DNA of 64,000 nucleotides, taken from NCBI GenBank assembly GCA_020720045.1, contig DYPH01000004.1, positions 35,604-99,603 on the forward strand. Direction: 5' to 3'. Below the pieces are notes generated by a model. That model ran no database searches and had not been told where the DNA came from. It was given only the letters and a program-made list of their open reading frames with translations. Positions within the stretch are counted from its first letter, which is position 1. Every line of letters begins with the position of its first letter. Made by a program: the position numbers and the translations under genes. Positions 52,700 to 60,968 of this stretch are shown here, piece after piece. The stretch comes from Sorangium cellulosum (lineage in GTDB: Bacteria > Myxococcota_A > Polyangia > Polyangiales > Polyangiaceae).

Positions 52700-54130
52700 A
52701 TGCTCCCCGAAAAGAAGCAGGTCCTCATCGTCGACGACGAGCCGAACCTGCGGAAAATCCTTGCCGCCCAGCTAGGCCGAGACGGCTACGACGTCCTAAC
52801 CGCCGAGGATGGGGTGCAAGGTCTCGCCGTCCTCCGCGAAAACCATATCGACCTCGTCGTTACAGACCTAAAAATGCCGAACATGGACGGCATGCAGCTC
52901 CTTCGCGAGGCGGTCCGTGAATATCCTGGGCTTCCGATCGTGATGATCACTGCCCATGGGACGATCGATACCGCCGTCGAGGCGCTCAAGCTCGGCGCCT
53001 TCGACTACCTCACAAAGCCCTTCGACAAAGAGGAAGTCCGTCAGATTGCCGCAAAGGCGCTCCGGACCCAGGAACTCGCCGCCGCAGATGCGACGGACAC
53101 GCGTCCGCCGCAAGGTTCTCGCTTCGGGATCATTGGAGCTTCTCAAGAACTCGCAACGATTTTCTCCGTACTAGAACGCGTCGCAGATACTCCGACGACG
53201 GTACTGATCACCGGCGAAAGCGGCACCGGGAAGGAGCTGGTTGCTCGCGCCCTCCATGAGCAGTCTTCGCGCAGTGAACGGCCGTTTATCAAGGTAAATT
53301 GCGCAGCGATTCCTAAGGAACTCATCGAGAGTGAGCTCTTCGGCTACGAGCGCGGCGCATTTACGGGGGCGGTAAATTCAAAGCCCGGCCGCTTTGAACT
53401 GGCCAACGGCGGCACCCTGTTCTTGGATGAGATCGGAGAAATTCCCCCGGAAATGCAGGTTAAGCTGCTCCGGGCGCTCCAAGAAAGTGAGTTTGAACGC
53501 GTCGGTGGAATCAAGACGATTCGCGTCGATGTGCGGCTGGTTGCTGCGACAAATCGCGACCTTGGACGTTTGATTCATAGCGGTGCTTTTCGCCAGGATC
53601 TTTTCTACCGGCTCAACGTTGTTTCGATTCGTCTCCCCCCACTTCGTGAGCGTGTGACCGATATCCCCGCGCTTGTTGAGCACTTCCTCACCAAGTTCAA
53701 CGAACGACTGAAAAAGCAGGTTGCGGGCGTTGAACCGGATGCCTACGCGGCGCTCAGCAGTTATGCGTGGCACGGGAACGTTCGCGAACTCGAGAATGTC
53801 GTCGAGCGCGCCGTCCTCTTTTGCGACGGTCCCAAAATTCGTGTCGCCGACCTTCCTCCCGAACTGCGGCCGGAAGCGCGGACCAGCGAGATTCCCGACG
53901 CGAGCTCGGTAAGAGAAACACCCGCACTTCCTGCGGATTCTGGTCTCAAAGAGCACGTCAAACACGCCATGGTCCGCCTCGAACGGGACCTCGTCGGCCG
54001 CGCGCTCCTCCAGACCCACGGGAACGTCACCCACGCGGCACGGCTCCTGAAAATCAGCCGGAAGGGGCTCCAGCTCAAGATGAAGGAACTCGGTCTCCGC
54101 GACCCCGAGACCGGCTCGAAGAGCGAATGA
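52700..54130 (+). CDS. Sigma-54-dependent response regulator (NtrC family)
   Basis: 476 aa. The receiver domain has VDDEP (D12, D13), phosphoacceptor D56 in VVTDLKMP, T in MITAHG and K in DYLTKPF. The AAA+ domain contains Walker [12 protein letters not shown], the sigma-54 contact GAFTGA, and Walker [13 protein letters not shown]. The C-terminus has a Fis-type helix-turn-helix ([17 protein letters not shown]). It activates sigma-54 promoters. No cognate histidine kinase is adjacent. It is coupled to the downstream FGE-like lipoprotein by a 4-nt overlap. Confidence 0.95.
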   Translation: MLPEKKQVLIVDDEPNLRKILAAQLGRDGYDVLTAEDGVQGLAVLRENHIDLVVTDLKMPNMDGMQLLREAVREYPGLPIVMITAHGTIDTAVEALKLGAFDYLTKPFDKEEVRQIAAKALRTQELAAADATDTRPPQGSRFGIIGASQELATIFSVLERVADTPTTVLITGESGTGKELVARALHEQSSRSERPFIKVNCAAIPKELIESELFGYERGAFTGAVNSKPGRFELANGGTLFLDEIGEIPPEMQVKLLRALQESEFERVGGIKTIRVDVRLVAATNRDLGRLIHSGAFRQDLFYRLNVVSIRLPPLRERVTDIPALVEHFLTKFNERLKKQVAGVEPDAYAALSSYAWHGNVRELENVVERAVLFCDGPKIRVADLPPELRPEARTSEIPDASSVRETPALPADSGLKEHVKHAMVRLERDLVGRALLQTHGNVTHAARLLKISRKGLQLKMKELGLRDPETGSKSE

Positions 54131-55464
54131 CGCGATCGTGGCTCCTGCCTGTTGCGGTATTGGCTGCAGGATGCACGGAACGCGCCCCCTTCGAACGCGG
54201 GCTCGCGGAGCGATCGAAGGGATCCAGCGACGGCGGATCCCGCGGCGATGCGGGACGGGGAGCTCGGGCGAGTGGCGGTGTACTTCCTGGAATGATTCGA
54301 ATTTCTGCCGGGGAGCTTCGCTTTGGAACGGCACCAGATTCCGTTCCGCGGGTCGCCGAAGAGGAGGCGCCCGGCATCCCGCGGATCGTCGCGAGCTTCG
54401 ACATCGATGAGTTCCCGTACCCGAACGAGCGCGGCGCGATGCCCCGCACTGGCGTTTCCCGCGAGGAAGCGGCGGCCGCCTGCGGTTCCGTCGGCAAGCG
54501 CCTCTGCACGGCGACCGAGTGGGAGCGCGCCTGCAAGGGGCCGGAGCAAGCGACGTATCCATGGCCGAACCAAGAACGCGGGGCCGGCGAATTCCAGGCG
54601 GAAATCTGCGACCTTGGGCGAAGCATCATCGCAAAACCAACGGGCGGCGCCGCTACACGAGCCCTGTTTTCGCCCCTCGGCGATCGGAAAAAGTGCGTTG
54701 CAACGACCGGCGTCCACGAACTCGCTGGCGGCCCCTGGGAGTGGACGTCGACCGACTGGAATCGCGGCTCCGTCGACGCGACCCTCGGCGTTCTGAAAGG
54801 GGGGAATGCGGCCGACGCACCCCTCGTCGGGCGCTGCGCAAACGGCCTCGGCCGCCCCCACCGGCTTCGCTACTCGGACGTCGGTTTCCGCTGTTGCCGT
54901 TCCTCCGGCGATCCGGAGCCAGAAGCGCCCTTCCTTGCACCAAAGAGTGCGCTCGGTCTCCAACGTATGTCTTCGGAAGATTTGAAGAAAAACCCGCTCG
55001 GCACCGCGCTGGCACGTGCCTTCAATGCGGACGTCAGCGTTGAGTTCGCCTGGCGGTGGATGCCGGTCGCCGGCGACGCACTCGTTGTTGCCGCAGCATG
55101 CACGCGCGACCGGAAGTGCGGAATTACGGTCCTCCATGAGGGCGCCCCCTCCGACGGCGCGTTTGCTTCCGTCCAGCCCGACGCCGGGGCGGCGAGTTCA
55201 GCTACGCTTGCGGTCCGGTTCCACGCGGCGACCGGCCGAAACGCGCCCGGCGCTGTCCGCGACCTCGATCCGGCGGTTCTTTGGATTCACCCCCACGCGG
55301 GACCGACGGTCGCCGTTCGCATCCTCCACTATCGGGAAGGGCGCATCGTCGAGGAGAAGCCAGAAAACATCATCCGTCCGCGGCCCAAGACGGATGTGGC
55401 CCCGCTTCCGTCGTCGGGACAGGTCGGTGCGTCAGCCTCCGATCCCGTGCCTGGCCGGAATTAG
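54127..55464 (+). CDS. Lipoprotein with FGE-sulfatase (SUMF1)-like domain
   Basis: 445 aa; the ATG overlaps the NtrC-family stop. A signal peptide with lipobox LAAGC (Cys16) is followed by an Asp/Gly/Arg-rich linker, then an FGE-sulfatase-like domain at about residues 58-262: IRISAGELRFGT, the invariant-type EEAAAACGSVGKRLCTATEWERAC, a HELAGGPWEWTSTDW segment and the closing SDVGFRCCRS. A second domain of about 180 residues, not recognised, follows. Active-site Cys residues of true formylglycine-generating enzymes are not clearly conserved, so a structural or binding role is more likely. It is exported and lipid anchored. Confidence 0.75.
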   Translation: MTRSWLLPVAVLAAGCTERAPFERGLAERSKGSSDGGSRGDAGRGARASGGVLPGMIRISAGELRFGTAPDSVPRVAEEEAPGIPRIVASFDIDEFPYPNERGAMPRTGVSREEAAAACGSVGKRLCTATEWERACKGPEQATYPWPNQERGAGEFQAEICDLGRSIIAKPTGGAATRALFSPLGDRKKCVATTGVHELAGGPWEWTSTDWNRGSVDATLGVLKGGNAADAPLVGRCANGLGRPHRLRYSDVGFRCCRSSGDPEPEAPFLAPKSALGLQRMSSEDLKKNPLGTALARAFNADVSVEFAWRWMPVAGDALVVAAACTRDRKCGITVLHEGAPSDGAFASVQPDAGAASSATLAVRFHAATGRNAPGAVRDLDPAVLWIHPHAGPTVAVRILHYREGRIVEEKPENIIRPRPKTDVAPLPSSGQVGASASDPVPGRN

Positions 55465-55494
55465 TTCGTAATTTCGATAGCCTGGCGATTCTTC

Positions 55495-55524
55495 AAAAAA
55501 GTGACCCGCCCTCGGGAACTTTTT
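55495..55524 (+). terminator. Intrinsic terminator after the FGE-like lipoprotein gene
   Basis: An A-rich run plus GT pairs with ACTTTTT across a CCCG/CGGG core (55505-55508 and 55513-55516), giving a stem flanked by a T-run. It lies 30 bp past the stop codon and separates the NtrC-regulator unit from the AgmX-like gene. Confidence 0.75.
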
Positions 55525-55660
55525 CTTCGAAGCCGACTCTATCCCGCCCACCGAATGCGGCGCCGAACGGATGCCGCGAAAAGAGGGGGGCTCGTCGCGA
55601 GCGCCCAAGCTTTTTCGGGATGATTCCACGGGCGCTGCAGAAGCGCCTCTCACCGACTTC

Positions 55661-55683
55661 CGTGCGCCTTTTCGTGGCGCACG
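55661..55683 (+). promoter_or_regulatory. Perfect 8-bp stem-loop in the AgmX-like leader
   Basis: CGTGCGCC / GGCGCACG (8-bp perfect stem, 7-nt loop TTTTCGT) sits 38 bp before the ATG at 55721. It has no T-run, so a terminator is unlikely; it could regulate translation or mRNA stability. Confidence 0.35.
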
Positions 55684-55720
55684 GCACCGTTTTGCGACGC
55701 ACTCGAAAGGACGCACCACC

Positions 55721-57316
55721 ATGGCCATCTCGCGCATCAACCCGTTCCTCCCCGCCTTCGACCTCGCCCCCATCGCCCCCGCCGCAGAGGCGCCTTCGAA
55801 GCCGACGAAGACCGGTTACGCGATGGTCGCGTCGGCCCCGAAAATGGACGCGACCGAGGTTGAAGAGGCCCACATCGCTGCCCTCGAAGTGACGGTTCGC
55901 TGGGGCGACAACGTCCTCTGTACGAAGCATCTTTCGCCTCCGCGCGCCTTCGTCCTCGGGGATGCGAACGATTACCTCGTCCCCGAAGAAATCCTTGGCG
56001 CCGCCCGCCTCCCCGTTGTCGCCGTTCTTGGAAACGATGTCCGCCTGGTCGTCCCGAGCCTCGCGACCGGCACGCTCACCGAAGGGGACCGCACCGACTC
56101 CCTCGAAAATGCCCTTGCGACGCGCGGTTCCGTTTCCCACGCTGTCGCCGGAAGCCGTGAACTCCCGCTCGCCACCGGCACTACCGGCACCTTTGCCCTC
56201 CCGGGCACCGAGCTCACGATTTCCGTCACCGCCACCTGCGCCGGCAAGAAGCCCCGCGCCGCGTTCTGGTCGGGGATTGCCGCTGGCGCCGTTGCGATGA
56301 TCGGCGTCTCGTTCGCGCTCCACGCCGCGGTCATCGGCTCCTTCGCCTACTTCGTTCCGAACATGGGGGCCGACTCCGCAGAGGGCATCGACCGCGACCA
56401 AGTTCAGGCCCTCCAGAAGTCGCTCAACGCGCAGGCGGAGCGGGAACGCCAGAAGGCCGAAGAAGAGAAGCAGGAGAAAGAAGCCGACAACGGCATGGCC
56501 TCCGCCGCCGGGGAGCGCGCGAAGGGGAGTGAAGGGATGATGGGGAAGACCGATGCGGCAAGCACAGGAAAGCACTGGGCAAAGGCTGGCCCGCAGGACA
56601 ACCCGAACCCCCAGCTTTCCCGCGCCGAGGCGCTCGCGGAAGCGCGGAATGCCGGAATCATCGGCCTCCTGAACGCCGGTCTGATCTCCGACCCTTCGGC
56701 GCCGACCGCCGACTGGGCCCCCCTCGATGGCCAGGGGCGCGACTCGATGAGCTTCATGGGCAACATGTTCGGCCCGGAAGCGGGCGATAGCCTCGGTGTC
56801 GGCGGTCTCGGCCTCAACGGCCTCGAGCAGGGCGGCGGTGGCAACGGCGAAGGGGTCGGCCTCAGCGACCACGGTGGCATCGGCGGCGGCCTCATCGGTA
56901 CCTGCACCACCCCCGGCGGCTGCCACGGGCTCAACGGCGACGGAACCGGCCACAGTCGCGACCGTGTGCCGGGAAACCACAAGCCGACGTTCAGCATGCG
57001 TCCGGCGCCGACCACGGTGAGCGGTGGCCGCATCCCGATGGACGTCATCCAGCGCATCGTCCGCCAGAACAATGGCCGCTTCCGCGCCTGTTATGAGGCT
57101 GGCCTTCGCAACAATCCGGCGCTTTCCGGGCGCATCGCCACCAAGTTCGTCATCGATCGCAGCGGCGCCGTTTCCCTCACCTCCGACGCCGGCTCGGACC
57201 TCGCCGACAAGACGGTTGTCTCCTGCGTCGTTCGCAACTTCGCCAACCTCTCTTTCTCGGCGCCGGAAGGGGGCTCGGTGATGGTCACCTACCCGATCAC
57301 CTTCTCGCCGGAATGA
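55721..57316 (+). CDS. AgmX/PglI C-terminal domain protein
   Basis: 531 aa from the ATG at 55721, with an AAAGG-like ribosome-binding site (ACTCGAAAGGACG). The N-terminal half has an FHA-like or similar beta region, then one membrane span (FWSGIAAGAVAMIGVSFALHAAVIG) and a coiled Glu/Lys-rich stretch. A Gly-rich middle carries GTCTTPGGC. The C-terminal domain (GGRIPMDVIQRIVRQNNGRF, ACYEAGLRNNPALSGRIATKF, VTYPITF) matches the AgmX/PglI tail of Myxococcus gliding and development proteins. TonB-like tails of this kind anchor envelope-spanning machines. The exact role is unknown. Confidence 0.85.
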   Translation: MAISRINPFLPAFDLAPIAPAAEAPSKPTKTGYAMVASAPKMDATEVEEAHIAALEVTVRWGDNVLCTKHLSPPRAFVLGDANDYLVPEEILGAARLPVVAVLGNDVRLVVPSLATGTLTEGDRTDSLENALATRGSVSHAVAGSRELPLATGTTGTFALPGTELTISVTATCAGKKPRAAFWSGIAAGAVAMIGVSFALHAAVIGSFAYFVPNMGADSAEGIDRDQVQALQKSLNAQAERERQKAEEEKQEKEADNGMASAAGERAKGSEGMMGKTDAASTGKHWAKAGPQDNPNPQLSRAEALAEARNAGIIGLLNAGLISDPSAPTADWAPLDGQGRDSMSFMGNMFGPEAGDSLGVGGLGLNGLEQGGGGNGEGVGLSDHGGIGGGLIGTCTTPGGCHGLNGDGTGHSRDRVPGNHKPTFSMRPAPTTVSGGRIPMDVIQRIVRQNNGRFRACYEAGLRNNPALSGRIATKFVIDRSGAVSLTSDAGSDLADKTVVSCVVRNFANLSFSAPEGGSVMVTYPITFSPE

Positions 57317-57337
57317 AACCGACCCGCGTAAGCGTTT

Positions 57338-57372
57338 GGAACCCCTCGATTCTTCGGAGTCGGGGGGTTTCC
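57338..57372 (+). terminator. Strong stem-loop terminator with UUCG loop
   Basis: GGAACCCCTCGATTC and GAGTCGGGGGGTTTCC pair around a TTCG tetraloop, with two G-U pairs and one bulge. A TTCG loop closed by C-G is very stable. No long T-run follows, but the position, 22 bp after the AgmX-like stop, fits a terminator. Confidence 0.7.
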
Positions 57373-57431
57373 CGTTCGTAACCGTGAAAACTCATCTTGC
57401 GCGGCGTCGAACCGAGCGTACACACGTCGGC

Positions 57432-57833
57432 ATGTCGAAGCCGCGCATGACCACTTTCGCCGAGTTTTGGCCCTACTACGTGAAGGAGCACCGCGACCCA
57501 AAGACGCGCAGCCTTCATTTCGTCGGTACCGCTGCCGCGCTCGCCACGGTCGCGACGGCGGTTGTGACCGGAAAGAAGAAGGTCTTGCCGCTCGCGCTCG
57601 TTGCGGGCTACGGACCGGCGTGGTTCAGCCATTTCTTTATTGAGAAAAACCGCCCCGCAACGTTTCAATATCCGCTCTTCTCGCTCGCCGCCGACTTTGT
57701 CATGTTCGGTAAAATGCTCGCCGGCACGATGGATGACGAAGTCGCTCGCATCGTCGCGGAGGCCGAAGCCACCGACCACGAGGCGCCCCCCGTCACCGTC
57801 GCCTCCAAAGGGGCCGATCTTTCCGTAAACTGA
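57432..57833 (+). CDS. DUF962/Mpo1-like membrane protein
   Basis: 133 aa from the ATG at 57432 (an ATG six codons on is also possible). The DUF962 signature is clear: FWPYYVKEHRDPKTRSLHFVGT and GYGPAWFSHFFIEKNRPATF, with two to three hydrophobic segments. Yeast Mpo1 of this family is an Fe(II)-dependent dioxygenase for alpha-oxidation of 2-hydroxy fatty acids; the conserved His residues in LHFVGT and SHFFIEKN are consistent with metal binding. A related role is possible here but not shown. Confidence 0.85.
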   Translation: MSKPRMTTFAEFWPYYVKEHRDPKTRSLHFVGTAAALATVATAVVTGKKKVLPLALVAGYGPAWFSHFFIEKNRPATFQYPLFSLAADFVMFGKMLAGTMDDEVARIVAEAEATDHEAPPVTVASKGADLSVN

Positions 57834-57849
57834 CGCCCTCGCAGCGTTT

Positions 57850-58827
57850 TCAGGGGGTCTTGCTCTCTTCGGTGGCGAAGAGTTCGTACAGGCCGACGAG
57901 AAAGTCGACGTATTCGACGATCGCTTTCTTGTCCCCCTGAGTGCCAAATTCGACGACGAAGCGCCTCCCCGGATGGCTAAAATGAAAGCTATCGAGGACG
58001 GCACGGGACCGCGGGTTCTTTGCCCCTAGTTTCGCTTGATCGCGAAGCCCTTCGAGGCGTTCCACGAGCGCTTCTGCGGTCTTCGCTTCGTCGAATTCGG
58101 CGCTGACCCGCGCCTCCACTTTTTCGGAACCCTTGCCGTTGGCGGTCGGGCGCCCCTTCCCGTAGGTCAGCGTCGCTTCCACGTGCGTCCGCGAATCGGC
58201 GGGGAGCGCGCCGGAGCCTCGGACGAGTTCCCCTTCTTCGAGGTGGAGGGCGCGTCGCTCTTCGCTCGTCGCCGGTGCGGCGAGGAACACCTCGACGGCG
58301 GTGTCGTTCCCGATCACGAGGATGCCGTCGCGGGCGGTTGCGGAAAAGAGTGTGGTTTGCACAAATCCGCGACCTGTTCGCTTCGTCACGGTCCCGTCGG
58401 CGAGCTTGGCGACGCATTCAAGCGCTTCGTCTTCGCCGAGCGCCGGCTTTAGAACAAGCAGCCAGCCGTCGGCCCCCTGGCTCCACGCTACGTCGTCGAC
58501 GGCATGCACTGGATTGAAACCACAGGATTTTTCTGCCTTTGCCAGGAGCGTTGCGTATGGCCCGCTCCGCGCAAAACCGACGATCGGCAGGAAGAACGGC
58601 GAGGCCCGAAGGGCGACTCCCGCAACGCGGAGGCGGCGCTCGGCCCCCGGCAGCGAGCCGTTGTCGACGGTGAGGCGCGGCTCGTCGCTGGGCGCTTTTG
58701 CACCGTTCGCCGTTTCCCCCGATTTTCCTCCGGCCGGCGACTTGGCCGATGGAGTCCCCCCCTTGCAGGCAGCGACGGGGAGCACCAAAAGGAGCGCGAA
58801 CACGGATGCAGACGCAGAGCGCTTCAC
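57850..58827 (-). CDS. Lipoprotein of unknown function
   Basis: 325 aa from a GTG at 58827 that overlaps the upstream gene's stop codon (GTGA); that coupling decides the start. The signal peptide ends at lipobox VAAC (Cys21), followed by a Gly/Lys/Ala linker to about residue 50. The rest looks like one or two alpha/beta domains with a central Cys pair (KSCGFNPV and LECVAKLAD), resembling the general shape of myxobacterial DUF3352-like surface proteins, but I could not name a family. Confidence 0.65.
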   Translation of the reverse strand: MKRSASASVFALLLVLPVAACKGGTPSAKSPAGGKSGETANGAKAPSDEPRLTVDNGSLPGAERRLRVAGVALRASPFFLPIVGFARSGPYATLLAKAEKSCGFNPVHAVDDVAWSQGADGWLLVLKPALGEDEALECVAKLADGTVTKRTGRGFVQTTLFSATARDGILVIGNDTAVEVFLAAPATSEERRALHLEEGELVRGSGALPADSRTHVEATLTYGKGRPTANGKGSEKVEARVSAEFDEAKTAEALVERLEGLRDQAKLGAKNPRSRAVLDSFHFSHPGRRFVVEFGTQGDKKAIVEYVDFLVGLYELFATEESKTP

Positions 58828-59300
58828 GGCGTCGCCGCGCGGGCGCAAAAGGTGCCGACTTGCGGGACGCTCAAGCAGCGTGGGAGCTGGCCGCCGCAGT
58901 CCTTGTCGTCGAAGCAGTGGCCGCTGCACACGAAACTTCCGTTCGTCGGCCCCTCCACGCAGAGGGCGCTCGCGCATTCGTCGCCGCTGGTGCAGGCGTC
59001 GATCCCGTTCTTTCCGGTACCGCGCACCCCCGGTTGCCACGTGAGCGTCTTCTCTTCACAGCGCAATTCTGGAGAACAATCGTCATTGAAGGAGCAGGCA
59101 GACCCTGCCGGAAGTCCGGTGGTTGCGGCGTCATTTCCGGCGTCATTTCTGGGGCTTGCAGCGTCAATTCCGCTGTCGACCGCTCCGGCATCGCTCGGAC
59201 CCGTTCCTGAATCCTCGGAACAGGCGATCATGCCGAAAAGTCCAAAAACCAACGGTACTGGTAGGGAAGCGCGCACGAGCATGGCGTTGGACGCTACCAT
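58824..59300 (-). CDS. Cys-rich lipoprotein with Asp-Ala-Gly linker
   Basis: 158 aa from the ATG at 59300; an ATG at 59282 is a possible alternative. The lipobox is GMIAC (about Cys27). An Asp/Ala/Gly-rich linker (DAGAVDSGIDAASPRNDAG) leads to a C-terminal domain with ten or more Cys residues in CSFNDDC, RCEEKT, CTSGDEC, LCVEG and VCSGHCFDDKDC, a pattern typical of small secreted disulfide domains in myxobacteria. Its stop overlaps the next lipoprotein's start, so the two are a coupled pair. It is divergent from the lipoprotein at 59310 with 9 bp between start codons. Confidence 0.7.
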   Translation of the reverse strand: MVASNAMLVRASLPVPLVFGLFGMIACSEDSGTGPSDAGAVDSGIDAASPRNDAGNDAATTGLPAGSACSFNDDCSPELRCEEKTLTWQPGVRGTGKNGIDACTSGDECASALCVEGPTNGSFVCSGHCFDDKDCGGQLPRCLSVPQVGTFCARAATP

Positions 59301-59309
59301 TCCGGCGCG

Positions 59310-59795
59310 ATGAATTCCCGGCTCCGCGCGACGATCGCCGTCCTCTTCTCCACGAGCGCGCTCGCCTGCGCCCAGGCTCCGGCCCCGAAGATGGCATCGG
59401 CGCCGCCGCCGCCGGCTCCGCCCCAGAATGCGGGCGAGGCACGAAAAGCGATTGCTCAAGCTCGCAAAGAACTTGGAGATTCCCTGCTAGAGGCCCCCAC
59501 AACTCAGGCGGGGCCTGCCGTTCCGTCAGCTCCGACAACCGCGGTAACGGCGCCCACCGCGGGCGCAAGCAACGCGGGCGCAACGGAAGACAAGGATTTG
59601 AGTTCGGGCGGCGGGGCTGCTTCCGCAGAGGCGACGAGTTCGAGCTGCCCCCGTCGGTGCGAGGCGTCCCGCTCCCTCGCACGCGCGTCTCAAGCGCTTT
59701 GCGAACTCGTCGGCGAAGAAGATGCAGAATGCAAAGAAGCAAGGGCGGCCGCGCTCCGGGGGGAGCAGGCGGTCGCCCTGTGCGGCTGCCGGTAG
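59310..59795 (+). CDS. Lipoprotein-like secreted protein of unknown function
   Basis: 161 aa. The signal peptide ends in a lipobox-like LAC (about Cys20: TSALACAQAP). The mature part has Pro/Ala-rich and Thr/Ser/Gly-rich low-complexity stretches, then a compact C-terminal helix pair with five to six Cys residues (SCPRRCEAS, ALCELVGEEDAECKEA, ALCGC) that looks like a disulfide-bonded domain. The family is unrecognised. Confidence 0.6.
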   Translation: MNSRLRATIAVLFSTSALACAQAPAPKMASAPPPPAPPQNAGEARKAIAQARKELGDSLLEAPTTQAGPAVPSAPTTAVTAPTAGASNAGATEDKDLSSGGGAASAEATSSSCPRRCEASRSLARASQALCELVGEEDAECKEARAAALRGEQAVALCGCR

Positions 59796-59801
59796 CGACC
59801 G

Positions 59802-60662
59802 CTAGACGACGTAGTCGAGGAGCTGGAGCTGGGTGACGTACCCTTCCAAAAGCGGAAGGTATTCCTCAATGATTGCATCGAGTTTCAGGACGGATGCGGC
59901 GCCCTCCTTCCGTTCAACCGACCCCGAGACAAGGATCTCGGCGTCGGGGAGGATCAACGCGGCTGCGACGTTCGCCGGGTCGGCGAAGTCGGTCGTGGCG
60001 ACCTTCACGAAGCCGTTCGAGAGTTCGAGGACGTCTACAGCCTCCCCGTCGGCAAACCGAAGTCTCGCCGGGTAGGCGCCCGTCGGCGAAACGCGGTAGC
60101 CGGCGCGGCGGTTTCGTTGAATGTGTTCGTCGAGAATAGCGGAGATCTTCGCACTGATTGCCGTCTCTGGGCTCGCGAAGACGAAGTCACGCAGCTCCTT
60201 CATCGCTTTTTGCGTCTTGATCAAATTCGCGCGCATTTGATCGGTCCGCTGTTTGTCGCGACGGAACTTCTCGGCGACGGCGGCGAGGAGGTTCTTGTGG
60301 AACGCGAGCGCCAGCTCCGGCGCGGCGTCGAAGAAGGCAACGAGGCGCGCTCCTTCTACAGCCAGAAATTCGCAAGAAGATTCGGTGGTTGCCGTCGCGT
60401 TTCGTGGTGTCGCGGTAAGGCTGCCCAGCTCGCCGATGAGCGTCATCGGTCGGAGGAGCATCGGGGCGGCGCCGTCCTCCACGAGCTTGACCGTCCCGCT
60501 CAGAAGAATGCGCAAATGTGTGGCTACATCCCCGGCTTCAAACAGGGTTTTTCCTGCGGGGACCGACTCCTTGTGGAAGACGCCGAGCAGCGTCTGCAGC
60601 TGGCCGTCGTCGATGCCGCGAAAGAGAGGGAGGCGCTGCAGGTCGGCGGTGCGGACGTCCAT
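59802..60662 (-). CDS. Cyclic-nucleotide-binding domain protein
   Basis: 286 aa from the ATG at 60662. Residues about 8-120 are a cNMP-binding (Crp-type) domain: LPLFRGIDDGQLQTLLGVF, VPAGKTLFEAGD, LRILLSGTVKLVEDG, and an LIGELGSLTATPRNATATT phosphate-binding cassette-like region in which a GE is kept but the canonical Arg-Ala-Ala is not. No helix-turn-helix is evident. The C-terminal 100 residues, GYRVSPTGAYPARLRF onward, resemble a PilZ-like beta barrel; that is tentative. It may sense a cyclic nucleotide (cAMP or c-di-GMP for the PilZ part). Confidence 0.75.
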   Translation of the reverse strand: MDVRTADLQRLPLFRGIDDGQLQTLLGVFHKESVPAGKTLFEAGDVATHLRILLSGTVKLVEDGAAPMLLRPMTLIGELGSLTATPRNATATTESSCEFLAVEGARLVAFFDAAPELALAFHKNLLAAVAEKFRRDKQRTDQMRANLIKTQKAMKELRDFVFASPETAISAKISAILDEHIQRNRRAGYRVSPTGAYPARLRFADGEAVDVLELSNGFVKVATTDFADPANVAAALILPDAEILVSGSVERKEGAASVLKLDAIIEEYLPLLEGYVTQLQLLDYVV

Positions 60663-60863
60663 AGGGTGCTCCGATCGTGGGGGTTCGGTTGGGGAAGATC
60701 GCCGGTGAACTGCGCCATTTCCAAGGGAAATTCGAGCGTAGTTCGCCGAGCAGAGCCGTCCCCGAGACGACAGGCGCCCGACGATACCGCGCTTCGTAAG
60801 CGATAGGCAGAGCGATTCGGGGGGCTGCATCTCGCCGCGCGGGGTGCTATGTGCCTTCTTCGC

Positions 60864-60947
60864 GCGCGGGTGGTGGAATGGCAGACACGCTGGGTTTAGG
60901 TTCCAGTGCCGAAAGGTGTACGAGTTCAAGTCTCGTCCCGCGCACCA
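60864..60947 (+). tRNA. tRNA-Leu (anticodon UAG)
   Basis: 84 nt. The acceptor stem GCGCGGG pairs with CCCGCGC, followed by discriminator A and an encoded CCA. The anticodon loop TTTAGGT carries TAG between a CTGGG/TCCAG stem. The long type II variable arm (TGCCGAAAGGTGT) and the T-arm ACGAG-TTCAAGT-CTCGT fit tRNA-Leu. It reads CUA/CUG codons, frequent in this GC-rich genome. Confidence 0.95.
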
Positions 60948-60968
60948 CAACTCCTTGAGATTGTTTCG

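Noticed and set aside
54127..55464. Active formylglycine-generating enzyme
   Set aside because: The conserved active-site Cys arrangement could not be placed and no sulfatase gene is nearby; the FGE-like fold alone is kept in the call.
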